Shown in pieces: positions 44,916 to 53,532 of a stretch of DNA of 64,000 bases (the stretch's first letter is position 1; each line of letters starts with the position of its first letter). The notes beneath the pieces were generated by a model. That model made no database searches. It was not told the DNA's origin and saw only the letters and a program-made list of their open reading frames with translations. This stretch comes from Alistipes indistinctus YIT 12060 (GTDB lineage Bacteria; Bacteroidota; Bacteroidia; Bacteroidales; Rikenellaceae): NCBI RefSeq assembly GCF_025144995.1, contig NZ_CP102250.1, positions 806,001 to 870,000 of the forward strand, written 5' to 3'. The translations under genes were made by a program, and so were the position numbers.

Positions 44916-46676
44916 TCAGCAGGGATGGGTTTTGTACGACGACGCGACTCTCCGGAATTCGGACGGTGTCAGGCGGTAATACTTCTGAAACAGACGGTAA
45001 AAAGTCCTCACAGAATTGAATCCGGAGCAGGCCGCGATCGCCTCGATTTTCGTCGTGTGGTCGCACAGCAGCATCGCTTTCGCACACTCGAGCCGCAGAT
45101 GGTTCGTATACTCGAGGAAGGTCATCGAACAATGCTCGGAAATCGCTCTCGAAAGGTAAAGTTTATTGGTGCCCAGTTCGGCGGCAACCTGTTCACGCGT
45201 CAGGTTCGGGTCCCTAAAGCGCTCCTGCTCCCGCATCAGCCGATCTAGAGCGGCATACAACTGGTTATCACCATCCTCCGGCCGATGTGGTTCCTGTTCC
45301 TGTAGTGCCCGGCGGATACGGTGCAACTCTTTCCGGACTTCACCCAACTGGGCAACCTGCTCGAACAGCTGTCGGTTTTTCCGCTTGACCCGGCGACCGT
45401 TCCACCACAGCAACCAGAGGATAATACCGAGTGCAACAATTCCGATTAATAATATCCCTGCAACCGTCCGGATGCGGGAGATCGTAACCTGCTGCCGCAA
45501 TATCTGCGCCTGCTGTTCGGTCGTTTCGTATACGGTCCGCAATTCGAGGGCGGTCTCGTAGTTTGCCCGTGCATAAAGGCTGTCGGCAAGCACTGCGGCC
45601 TGATGTTCCATATTCCATGCATGCGGGTAATCGCCCAGATGACGGTAAATATCGCTCAATTGCCGTTTGGCCGCAAGGTTGAACAGGTTGACCGTATCGC
45701 CGACACGCGCCTCGTCGAGGTATTGCCACGCACGCCGGAGTGCCTCGGGGTAACGTCCCGCCGCCTTGAGGTAATCGAGAGCCAGTTCGTGCATTTGCGG
45801 ACTCAGCACTTTGTCCGTATTCGCCAGCAACCGCTGCGCCTCGGCATATGCGCCGGCGGCTTGGGCCGTTTCGCCGTTCAACGCGTAGAGCCGTGCGAGT
45901 GAAATATGGTTTTGGGCCTGCCGGAAATTCAAATTCCGATCCTCTTCTACCTCTGTTCCGGCACGCTGCTGGCGGGTGAGGCGACCGTACCATGCGATCA
46001 GGTCCCGGGTGATGCGGATCGCCCCGGAATAATCTCCGGCCCGGAAACAGGCCTCGGCTTCCAATTCGCGGCTCCACAACAAATAATCGGTCACCTTCTT
46101 GTTCCCGGTTTGAGTCCGTAAAATTTCCTGTGCAGCACGAAGATGCTGCAATCCTTTTTCATGTGCTCCGTCCCGACTGTACGTATCCCCCAGGTATAAC
46201 AGAGCGACCGCTTCGCGTAGCCGGTTTTTGTACTTGCGGGCCTTATCCAGGTAGAGCAACATGCTGCGAAGCATCTCGTCGTGCCGGTTCAGCACCTGGT
46301 ACTCGTTGCACATCAATGCCGTAATGAAAAGATCGGTTTCCGGATCATTCCGAAGCTCGTCGGTGTCGGCGATCGAATGCAGGTAAAGCAGTGCCCGGCG
46401 GGGATTCAGGTCACGCGACGCGACAAAAGCCCTCGCCGCCACGATTTTGTATCGCGGAATCGCGGCATGTCCCTTCGAAGGATGTTGTCTTTCCAGCGAA
46501 TCGAGTATCTGCCGGGCCAACGCGCCGTTTTTCCCGGCGAGCGCATACGCCCCATCGAGCGTATAAAGCGTATCGGCTGCCGGCTGTGCCGCAGCCGGAA
46601 TGCAAACACCCGCCGCAACGGCCGAAAAGGCGACCGCGAAGATACGGAAGAGGAGAGCGGAATATAGGCGGAACAT
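44916..46676 (-). CDS. Membrane-bound TPR/AraC-family regulator
   Basis: A 586-residue hybrid regulator. A signal-anchor N-terminus is followed by a TPR-rich, presumably periplasmic domain (about 40-390; for example DLFITALMCNEYQVLN and EAVALLYLGDTYSRDG), one TM helix (about 402-424, AGILLIGIVALGIILWLLWW), a basic coiled linker and a C-terminal AraC double HTH (from about 472; LTREQVAAELGTNKLYLSRAI and IEAIAACSGFNSVRTFYRLFQKYY). This fits one-protein sensors that pass an envelope signal to DNA. Start at 46676, downstream of a full promoter. Divergent from the C11 protease, a likely target. Confidence 0.86.
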   Translation of the reverse strand: MFRLYSALLFRIFAVAFSAVAAGVCIPAAAQPAADTLYTLDGAYALAGKNGALARQILDSLERQHPSKGHAAIPRYKIVAARAFVASRDLNPRRALLYLHSIADTDELRNDPETDLFITALMCNEYQVLNRHDEMLRSMLLYLDKARKYKNRLREAVALLYLGDTYSRDGAHEKGLQHLRAAQEILRTQTGNKKVTDYLLWSRELEAEACFRAGDYSGAIRITRDLIAWYGRLTRQQRAGTEVEEDRNLNFRQAQNHISLARLYALNGETAQAAGAYAEAQRLLANTDKVLSPQMHELALDYLKAAGRYPEALRRAWQYLDEARVGDTVNLFNLAAKRQLSDIYRHLGDYPHAWNMEHQAAVLADSLYARANYETALELRTVYETTEQQAQILRQQVTISRIRTVAGILLIGIVALGIILWLLWWNGRRVKRKNRQLFEQVAQLGEVRKELHRIRRALQEQEPHRPEDGDNQLYAALDRLMREQERFRDPNLTREQVAAELGTNKLYLSRAISEHCSMTFLEYTNHLRLECAKAMLLCDHTTKIEAIAACSGFNSVRTFYRLFQKYYRLTPSEFRRVASSYKTHPC

Positions 46677-46696
46677 AGATGTACACAGCGTTTCCC

Positions 46697-46727
46697 CAAA
46701 GATAGACAAACATCAGCAGCCATACAA
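46697..46727 (-). promoter_or_regulatory. Full promoter of the TPR/AraC regulator
   Basis: Minus strand TTG (46725-46727), 20-base spacer, TATCTTTG (46697-46704). The 301-base divergent region up to 46977 holds no gene that I can support. Confidence 0.68.
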
Positions 46728-46977
46728 TGTTCCCGGCTGTAAATACAGGCCGAAATCCGCAACAGCCCAGATTTTGCCGCGATGACACTTGATTTTTCCG
46801 GGATGACACATATTCGTGCTCCGTCTCGCCGGAAGCCCGGTATTTATTCCGTTCCTTTGTACACCGATGTACATACACAGCGCAATTCTGCTGTCGGCCG
46901 TGCATCCCGGCCGGTCTACATTATATTCCCGAATTCTCCATGTCCGGCTCAAAATCTTAATTGCAATCTCCCAATTA

Positions 46978-48267
46978 ATGACAAATTATTGTAATCGTAG
47001 AATCCGGGAAGTACTGTGCGGCGCTGCAGCAGTGCTGCTTTGCGCCGGTGCATTTTCGTGCGGCAAAGAAAACGACGAATCCCAGGGAGGCGACGCGCCG
47101 CACGAAGGGCGCGCCCGCACCGTGCTGGTCTACATGATCGGCGACGTGAACCTGTGGCAGGAGCAATGGACGAACCTGAACCGGCTCGAGGCCGGATGGA
47201 ACGACGATATCGACGGCAACCTGCTCGTTTACCTCGACCCTTCGCCCCATACGACACAGTTCCCGAATCCTGTGCTGCTTGAAATCGTCCCGGATCAAAC
47301 CGATGCGATCGTAAGCCGTGTGGTCAAAAGTTATCCGGAGCAGAACGCGACCGACAAAGCGGTGATGCGCGGCGTACTCGAAGACGCGATCCGGATGTAT
47401 CCGGCCCCGTCGCAGGGGCTCGTGATCGCATCGCACGGTTCGGGTTGGTGGCCCGCTTTCGCCGACGAGTTGGTGCCCACGGATGACGAACATGATACCC
47501 CCCAAACACGCGCAATCGCCGGGGGCGACAGGTACGGAACCGATGTGGAAGTGAACGACCTGGCCGAATTGCTGCCGATCAAGTACGACTTTATCCTGAT
47601 GCACGCCTGCCTGATGGGCAATGTCGAAACCGCCTATGCGCTGAAAGACAAATGCGGAATGTACGTGGCTTCATCGGCCACATTGCCCGGTGCCAGCCTG
47701 CCGTTCCAATACATCACGGAAGCTATGTTCGCACAGCCTGCCGCCGATTTTTATCACCTGATCCAGACCAGTTGCGCTTTTTACAACACGCTGCCTGAAG
47801 ACGAGGCCGACCTGCTGACTCTGTCGGCGGTACGTACCGACCGGCTCGACGGATTGGCAACGGCGACGCGCGCGTTGATGGAAAAAGTAACGGCGGATCC
47901 TGAACTGTTTTATGACAAGCTGAAAGACCGGGCCTATACATATGAAGATTCGCCCTATCAGGATCTACGGCAGGTACTTGCGCTGGAAAGCGAAGGAGTC
48001 CCGGAACTGCAATCCGACTACGAGGCTTTCTGCAAGGCACTGGCCGATGCCGTAGTGCTAACAGGTGATGTGTACCAGACATTGCCCCCCGACATGCGGC
48101 TCCATCCGGATGATTTTTGCGGGCTGACCTGTTACACCCCGCAGTCGGATGTCAAAATGTCAGAATTGAACGCGTATTTCAAAAAGACCTACCGCTGGGC
48201 GGATGCCTCCGGATTCGGTCTGCTGGTCGGCTATCAGGGTACTCCTGAAACAACACCTGCGCCATAA
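46978..48267 (+). CDS. Clostripain-like (family C11) cysteine-peptidase lipoprotein
   Basis: A 429-residue lipoprotein (lipobox GAFSC, Cys28) with a C11 peptidase fold. The catalytic dyad is His153 in VIASHGSGWWPAF and Cys211 in FILMHACLMGNVETAY; VLVYMIGDVNLW near the start of the domain is also typical. C11 enzymes cleave after Arg or Lys and need Ca2+ or self-processing. A related gut-Bacteroidales enzyme (fragipain) activates a toxin. The start is the ATG at 46978, which opens the signal peptide; a longer frame exists. Divergent from the TPR/AraC regulator and followed by two exported proteins. Confidence 0.9.
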   Translation: MTNYCNRRIREVLCGAAAVLLCAGAFSCGKENDESQGGDAPHEGRARTVLVYMIGDVNLWQEQWTNLNRLEAGWNDDIDGNLLVYLDPSPHTTQFPNPVLLEIVPDQTDAIVSRVVKSYPEQNATDKAVMRGVLEDAIRMYPAPSQGLVIASHGSGWWPAFADELVPTDDEHDTPQTRAIAGGDRYGTDVEVNDLAELLPIKYDFILMHACLMGNVETAYALKDKCGMYVASSATLPGASLPFQYITEAMFAQPAADFYHLIQTSCAFYNTLPEDEADLLTLSAVRTDRLDGLATATRALMEKVTADPELFYDKLKDRAYTYEDSPYQDLRQVLALESEGVPELQSDYEAFCKALADAVVLTGDVYQTLPPDMRLHPDDFCGLTCYTPQSDVKMSELNAYFKKTYRWADASGFGLLVGYQGTPETTPAP

Positions 48268-48308
48268 CCCGAATAATTTATTTCCAACCACTTTAAAACC
48301 TATTTATT

Positions 48309-48686
48309 ATGAAAATCAAATCTTTTTTGGCGACATTACTGGTAGCTATCAGTAGCATTGTTGCATTTTCCTCCTGCAATAATGACAAAGAGGAGACGGA
48401 ATACTATTTTTTTAAACTGACTGCGGCGATAACCGACCCGGGCGACATGTCTCAGAGCGAAATTGATTTGGTCGATCAAGCGCTTGATTTGCTGGAAACG
48501 ACTTACAACGGGAACGTATTCAATCAGGCTATGACTGTCGAAACGGCTAAATCCGTACTCGATAAGATGGCCGATGAACTCAAGTCGAAAAGCGGTACTT
48601 CAGGTCAGCCGGTAACCGTTACCTTGCGTTTGACAAGTTCATCGACAGGGGATCTTGTCGAAACCGTGACCATTTTACCGCGTTAA
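48309..48686 (+). CDS. Small lipoprotein of unknown function
   Basis: A 125-residue lipoprotein (signal peptide then AFSSC, Cys23) with a short Asn/Asp/Glu spacer, an alpha-helical middle (about 50-95, DLVDQALDLLETTYNG) and a beta C-terminus. No family recognised. It follows the C11 protease by 41 bases and ends before a strong terminator, so it could be its partner, substrate or inhibitor; this is only positional inference. Confidence 0.72.
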   Translation: MKIKSFLATLLVAISSIVAFSSCNNDKEETEYYFFKLTAAITDPGDMSQSEIDLVDQALDLLETTYNGNVFNQAMTVETAKSVLDKMADELKSKSGTSGQPVTVTLRLTSSSTGDLVETVTILPR

Positions 48687-48721
48687 AATAATGATGGCTG
48701 ACGTACCTGACATCGTGTAAC

Positions 48722-48756
48722 GAAAAAAGACGGCAGGGATTCTGTCGTCTTTTTTC
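48722..48756 (+). terminator. Terminator after the small lipoprotein gene
   Basis: AAAAAAGACGGCAG pairs with CTGTCGTCTTTTTT around a 4-5 base loop, with a T-run in the stem's 3' arm. Confidence 0.88.
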
Positions 48757-48766
48757 AAAATACAAT

Positions 48767-49600
48767 ATGCCCATGAAGACTATTTTTATGTTTATGGCCT
48801 TGTTCGCAGGATTCTGTACTGCGTCGGCCCAGGTGGATACGATTTATACCCACGAAGGGGTCATTCCGTGTAATGTCGTTGAGGTTACCGAAACGGCTGC
48901 CATGTTTCAATATCCCGGCGAGTCTCATAATAACAGTTTGTCGTTGAATGCAATCAGTAAAATCGTGTTTCGTAGCGGCCGCGTGCAGGAATTTGCCGCC
49001 CGCACTTCATTTCGCCGTCTCTCTTCACCCATGGAATGGCAGCAAGTTGCCATAGCGGGGGTCGAATCTGAGGTGAAAGGGCTGTATAAACTCGATGACG
49101 TGAGCTCCAAAGCGAAAGGAACGACCGAATTTTCAAATCAGGAACGCGTGAAGCGTCGCGCTATAGATAAAATGAAAATGCAGTCAGCTATCTTGGGTGG
49201 GAATGTCATTTATATGGTGCAGATGCGTAGCGACGGAACGAAATTCAATTGGCTGAGCGGTGTAAGCTCGACTGCTGAAACTTCTCTGTTCGGCGTAGCG
49301 TATTCGAGCCAGATGCCTCGGTTGTCCGATGTGGAAAAACTTATCAAAAGCGGTAGGCGTTTTGACGTGGTTGAAACAGTAACCATGGTTAACACCGATT
49401 CGCGTTACGCTCAAGGAACGATGTCATCGGAACTCACGATTGACCGCATTTACGACGATAGCGGTTTAATCATGCTCGAAGGCTCCATAAAAGGAGTGAA
49501 GGAACGAGTGTTCCGCGTCACTTTTTGCAATGAGTCTGATTTTTATATTGCCTATAAAACTCGTCGCGGGGTTTTCTCGTATAAAGTGACCGTACACTGA
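48767..49600 (+). CDS. Exported protein of unknown function
   Basis: A 277-residue exported protein: signal peptide ending TASAQ, an N-terminal beta unit (DTIYTHEGVIPCNVVEVTET to ISKIVFRSGRVQEF) of a type common in Bacteroidota secreted proteins, a polar helical middle with ERVKRRAIDKMKMQSA, and a beta C-terminus. A second ATG at 48773 would serve equally. Its codon use is a little more AT-rich than neighbours. Function not recognised. Confidence 0.72.
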   Translation: MPMKTIFMFMALFAGFCTASAQVDTIYTHEGVIPCNVVEVTETAAMFQYPGESHNNSLSLNAISKIVFRSGRVQEFAARTSFRRLSSPMEWQQVAIAGVESEVKGLYKLDDVSSKAKGTTEFSNQERVKRRAIDKMKMQSAILGGNVIYMVQMRSDGTKFNWLSGVSSTAETSLFGVAYSSQMPRLSDVEKLIKSGRRFDVVETVTMVNTDSRYAQGTMSSELTIDRIYDDSGLIMLEGSIKGVKERVFRVTFCNESDFYIAYKTRRGVFSYKVTVH

Positions 49601-49748
49601 ACTGGGAATTACCCGGGATGAAAACAGGTTTGGCAGGCACAGCCTGCCCGTTGCCGTAGATGACGGATGCACTGACCGGGAAATTCGGCAGTGGACATAG
49701 CTCGAGCGATAGGGAAGATTGCCGATGGATTCAATAAACTGACATAGT

Positions 49749-50056
49749 ATGAAAGAATCGTTTTCGAAATCATACGTTATGTTCATTGCCAACCAGATCG
49801 ATTATGCGGATGGAGGTATCAGGTACTGAAGAATGAGTCGGGCAATGCTACGTTGTTTTTGTTCGACGCAGGACAGAGACTGAGCGAACACACCGCACCT
49901 TTCGATGCATGGGTACAGTTTTTTGCCACGTCGCGTTCAACGCGGAAACTGTGGAAGCGGAAATTGCGCTTGACGGTCAGTCTTTGCGTTTGGAAACAGG
50001 TGAATCTGTGATTACGCCTGCCGGAGTCACGCACTCTGTACGCGCGGTCATGTTGT
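49749..50056 (+). pseudogene. Frameshifted cupin-domain gene
   Basis: Three frames together spell one cupin protein: NQIDYADGGIR in the first, then LKNESGNATLFLFDAGQRLS and EHTAPFDAWVQ in a second, then AEIALDGQSLRLETGESV and ITPAGVTHSVRAV in a third. The order and the EHTAPFDA and GVTHSVRA metal-site segments match small cupins common in Bacteroidales. One-base loss near 49826 and another indel just after 49920 break it. The flanking 49601-49748 holds nothing I recognise. Confidence 0.7.
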
Positions 50057-50109
50057 AATCAGAAAGATCCGGTATAAGATAATGAATTGAATGATCAAAA
50101 TTGAATATC

Positions 50110-51375
50110 ATGCAAAAAAGTACGATTTATTGTGCAATTGCCGGGATGTTGTTGTTATGCGGCGGATGCAGTAAGATGAAAGACGATATCGACACGTTGA
50201 AGAAACCGATCCCCACCGCACTGGTAATCCTCAATCCCGAATATATCGTCCAGAACGGTAAAACGTTCGATATACCGTTTCGCGTCAATCCGTCGAATTT
50301 CGTCGTAACGAAGGAAAACCTTTCGCTCGACGTGCCGGCCTCCCACATCACCCGTTCATCTTACGGAACCTCGATTCCGGAATACGAGCTGACCGATGTA
50401 CAGCCGCACAAGGACGCACAGGGAGGAACGATCGACGGCGAATGGATCGCAACGGTTTCCGTCAAATCGGGCGCTTATTACAGTTCGTCGCTGATTGCAT
50501 TGGTGCTCAAATATGAGGATGCCAACGGCCAGCAGGTGCAGATCACCTCGACTTATCTGGGCGACCTCACCACAACGGTCAAGTTGACGCCGGACATGGT
50601 AGCAATGAAACTGTTCCCGGCCTGCTCGTACGCAAAACTCGACGGGTCGGCTTATCTTTATACGCCGGTGACACTGCAGGCACGCCCGATCTCGTCCGGC
50701 AGCGAGACAATGTTCGACCTGAGCACCGTCCGGGTGGATTCCTGTAAAGTGGATGCTCCGGACGAGATACGAGGGATGTTCTGGCTCGAGACGACCGATC
50801 CCGACAAACGCGAATGGAAATTGCAACCCAGTTATGTGTTCCAGTTCCCGGACGCCGATGCGCGCTCCAGAGGGATCGACGTGAAGATGTGGCTGACCGA
50901 CCTGGTTAGCGGAGAGCAGATCACGATCTCCAAACCGATCGCATTTTTCCGTACCGAATATACCACACCCACGGTCGAATTCAAACTTTCGGAATGGCCG
51001 GCAAACAATACGATACAAGTACCGTTCGGCAATGCGCTCGCACAAATCGGCGTGACGGCCGACCTGTTCAAACAACTTTCCGATACCGACCCGATTCCGG
51101 TGTCTAAGTCCATAGGGACAAAGGTTACCGACGACTGGGACGGAAAAGACGGGACTCCGGCGATAATCAGCCTCGAAAATCCGCATCAGAAAGAAGCTGG
51201 CAATAAAGCCGTCACTACCCCGGAAGAGGATTATCTGAAATTTGTCTTTTTTGCCGGTAAACCCGACGCAGGCGAAAAATACAAGCTCAAACTGATCGTT
51301 ACCTATACCGTTCCGGGAGCCGACCAGCCGACAATCAACGCTACGATCTACGTTCCGTTCACTTTCGTTCCCTGA
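50110..51375 (+). CDS. Large lipoprotein of unknown function
   Basis: A 421-residue lipoprotein (signal ending LLLCGGC, then SKMKDD). The mature part appears all-beta, with repeated Ig- or jelly-roll-like strands (for example GEWIATVSVKSGAYYSSSLI and YVFQFPDADARSRGIDVKM). No catalytic motif. The ATG at 50110 is preferred to a TTG nine bases earlier. It follows the cupin remnant and is followed by two hairpins. Surface glycan or protein binding is possible, not shown. Confidence 0.7.
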   Translation: MQKSTIYCAIAGMLLLCGGCSKMKDDIDTLKKPIPTALVILNPEYIVQNGKTFDIPFRVNPSNFVVTKENLSLDVPASHITRSSYGTSIPEYELTDVQPHKDAQGGTIDGEWIATVSVKSGAYYSSSLIALVLKYEDANGQQVQITSTYLGDLTTTVKLTPDMVAMKLFPACSYAKLDGSAYLYTPVTLQARPISSGSETMFDLSTVRVDSCKVDAPDEIRGMFWLETTDPDKREWKLQPSYVFQFPDADARSRGIDVKMWLTDLVSGEQITISKPIAFFRTEYTTPTVEFKLSEWPANNTIQVPFGNALAQIGVTADLFKQLSDTDPIPVSKSIGTKVTDDWDGKDGTPAIISLENPHQKEAGNKAVTTPEEDYLKFVFFAGKPDAGEKYKLKLIVTYTVPGADQPTINATIYVPFTFVP

Positions 51376-51533
51376 CCGGATTAATTGTACACCCTGAATT
51401 TAACGCTTGATTATTGCAATAACCGAATAACATCCACAACACGGCGCACCGGACAGCTCGGCATGCTGCTGCTCGCAGCGGCCACCCTGATCCTGCCCAA
51501 TAACTTGTCCCATACCGCCCTCTGCTGCATCGT

Positions 51534-51569
51534 AACCGAGCCGGACAAATTCCGGTGCCCGGCTCGGTT
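51534..51569 (+). terminator. Hairpin in the gap after the large lipoprotein gene
   Basis: An 11-bp stem, AACCGAGCCGG with its complement, around a 14-base loop; only a weak T-tract follows. Confidence 0.5.
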
Positions 51570-51607
51570 GCAACATTGTTTCACACTGTTTATGGTTTAA
51601 TGAGTCT

Positions 51608-51648
51608 GTCGTTCCGGTACCCTCTGCGGAACCGGAACGACTGTTTTC
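51608..51648 (+). terminator. Second hairpin, terminator-like
   Basis: GTCGTTCCGGT pairs with ACCGGAACGAC around a 12-base loop, followed by TGTTTTCC. Confidence 0.6.
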
Positions 51649-51774
51649 CGGGGGCTGCATCCGGGGCGCATATCCGGATCAAATGCCTTGCGAAGGGGAA
51701 AGGCACATGTTTTTCGGAACCTCGTCCGGTTCATTTCCCGAATCGACCCGTACACTTGTCTGCGGGAAAAACAT

Positions 51775-51782
51775 TACATTTG
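51775..51782 (+). promoter_or_regulatory. -7 element for prmC-recX
   Basis: TACATTTG matches TAnnTTTG, 27 bases before the ATG at 51809. A TTG at 51756 is only 16 bases away, shorter than usual. Confidence 0.55.
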
Positions 51783-51808
51783 CAGGAAACGTAACGTTTC
51801 TCCGAACC

Positions 51809-52756
51809 ATGCCGACACGCCGCGAACTCTGGGATACGCTCCACGCCGCCGCAGCCTCCCTGTACGATGGACACGAGGCGCGTGCCGCCACGGCCCTGCT
51901 CTGTGACGAACTGTTCAAAATGCGGTTCACCGATGTCGTGGTCGAGCCGGATGCTGCGTGCCCGGAAAGCACGGAAATACGCATGCGAGAAATAATCAGG
52001 GACATAGAGGAAGGACGCCCCATACAGTACATCATCGGCCGTATCGAATTTTACGGCAGGCCCTTCACCGTCCGTGAAGGAGTCCTGATTCCCCGCCCGG
52101 AAACGGAAGAGTTGGTCGCATGGATCATTGCTGAGCATACCGGTCCAAACCCGACAAAACGATATCCGGCCGGCCGAAACCTGACAAAACCGCACCGGAC
52201 GGCCCATGTACTACGCGAATCGTCTGGGCCCGCTCCGCTCCGCCTGCTCGACATCGGTACTGGAAGCGGATGTATCGCCGTATCACTGGCAGCAGAACTG
52301 CGGCATTCGGAAGTAACGGCTCTCGACGTCTCGGCCGAAGCGTTGGCAATCGCTGCGGAAAACGCCACGTTCAATCATACGGCGGTCGCTTTTCTACTGC
52401 ATGACATTTTAGGACCGGATCTCCCGCCGGAATTTGCCCCCGGAACATTCGACGTGGTCGTCAGCAACCCTCCGTATGTCACCGACGGGGAACGGAACCT
52501 GATGCGACCCAACGTTCTGAATCACGAGCCGGCGCTCGCCCTGTTCGTTCCCGACAACGATCCGCTAAAATTTTACCGCGCGATCGCAAAACACGGACAG
52601 ACACTGTTGCGTCCCGGCGGAGCGCTCTATTTCGAAATCAACGAACAATTCGGTTCCGAAATGCTGCAAATGTTGCACACAGAAGGCTACACCGGAGCTG
52701 AATTGCGCCGGGACATATTCGATAAGGAAAGGATGGTGCGTGCATGGCGAAATTGA
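51809..52756 (+). CDS. prmC: Peptide chain release factor glutamine methyltransferase
   Basis: A 315-residue SAM-dependent methyltransferase that methylates the Gln of the GGQ motif in release factors RF1/RF2. Features: N-terminal helical domain, IQYIIGRIEFYGRPF, the VREGVLIPRPETEELV motif, SAM-binding LLDIGTGSGCIAVSLA and catalytic VVSNPPYV. The segment of about 25 residues after WIIAEHTGPN is a longer linker than usual. The start is chosen after the promoter element. The stop lies inside recX (13-base overlap). Confidence 0.94.
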   Translation: MPTRRELWDTLHAAAASLYDGHEARAATALLCDELFKMRFTDVVVEPDAACPESTEIRMREIIRDIEEGRPIQYIIGRIEFYGRPFTVREGVLIPRPETEELVAWIIAEHTGPNPTKRYPAGRNLTKPHRTAHVLRESSGPAPLRLLDIGTGSGCIAVSLAAELRHSEVTALDVSAEALAIAAENATFNHTAVAFLLHDILGPDLPPEFAPGTFDVVVSNPPYVTDGERNLMRPNVLNHEPALALFVPDNDPLKFYRAIAKHGQTLLRPGGALYFEINEQFGSEMLQMLHTEGYTGAELRRDIFDKERMVRAWRN

Positions 52757-53292
52757 CGAAACGTATCTCCGGCAACGAAACCGCCTTTCCCCGGCGGGAG
52801 AAAGCCGCGAAAACCCCGGAACAGGCGTTCCGGCTGCTGATGAATTTGTGTGCGAAGAGTGAGAAATGCACCTCGGATGCCCGGAAGGCGCTTTACCGCT
52901 GGGGAGTCGACCCTTCTGCGCACGAAAGCATTATTCGGAAGCTGACCGAGCAGAAATTCATCGACGATACCCGCTACGCCGCCGCCTACGTGCGTGAAAA
53001 AGCGACGCTGAGCCGCTGGGGCAGTTACAAAATCCGCTCGGGGCTGCGCACGAAACAGATCAGCGAGGAGACCATCGCCGAGGCCGTCGCACAACTCGAC
53101 GCACACGACATGAGCGGTAAACTCGAAGAACAACTTCGCCGCAAAATGCGCACCGTCAAAGCTAAAAACAGTTACGACCTGCGCACCAAACTCCTGCGTT
53201 ACGGAGCGGGCTTGGGCTTCGATTTCAGCGAGGTAAACGATTTGGTCGAACGACTGGTCCAGCATACGGACTCTGTCAGCGACGACTTTTAG
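52744..53292 (+). CDS. recX: Regulatory protein RecX
   Basis: A 182-residue RecX-family protein, which modulates RecA filaments. Three-helix repeats are visible; the signature CAKSEKCTSDARKALYRWGV is followed by LTEQKFIDDTRYAAAYVREKATLSRWGSYKI and a C-terminal repeat ending DLVERLV. It starts 13 bases inside the end of prmC, indicating translational coupling. recA is not in the window. Confidence 0.9.
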   Translation: MAKLTKRISGNETAFPRREKAAKTPEQAFRLLMNLCAKSEKCTSDARKALYRWGVDPSAHESIIRKLTEQKFIDDTRYAAAYVREKATLSRWGSYKIRSGLRTKQISEETIAEAVAQLDAHDMSGKLEEQLRRKMRTVKAKNSYDLRTKLLRYGAGLGFDFSEVNDLVERLVQHTDSVSDDF

Positions 53293-53328
53293 CCGAAACG
53301 GATTCCGGCCACTGTTTCAAAAAATCAC

Positions 53329-53532
53329 ATGGGAATCATCACATTAACACCCGAAAACATCGACCGGGAACACATATGCTGCGCACTGGCCGACAAAAAG
53401 AACGCCGACGGCGTACAAGCCAAGAAAGCCGGGAAAACGTACATCCTGAATCCGGACACACCCGGGGGGAATCCTCATGCCGCGTCATCGTGCCGTTCCC
53501 CGGACGAAACCCCGTCTAAAACTCGGACGTAA
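53329..53532 (+). pseudogene. N-terminal stub of a GNAT-type acetyltransferase gene
   Basis: The first about 33 residues, GIITLTPENIDREHICCALA then DKKNADGVQAKK, look like the start of a GNAT acetyltransferase (YoaP-linked type) common in Bacteroidales and normally about 200 residues or more. After that the sequence turns into unrelated Pro/Ser/Thr-rich residues, and the frame ends at 53532 overlapping the prfC stop. The catalytic acetyl-CoA site is missing, so this is a truncated remnant; identity comes from memory of the family and is not proven. Confidence 0.5.

Larger units (their letters stand above)
51376..51808 (+). other. Gene-free region with two hairpins
   Basis: A 433-base gap. 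It contains two strong inverted repeats and the prmC promoter element. A short open frame at 51385-51600 has one hydrophobic segment but includes a terminator-like hairpin in its 3' part and no family resemblance, so I do not call it a gene. Confidence 0.5.

Noticed and set aside
51385-51600. A 71-codon frame with one hydrophobic stretch
   Set aside because: Its 3' part contains a strong terminator-like inverted repeat, it starts right after the lipoprotein stop without a promoter, and it resembles no family.
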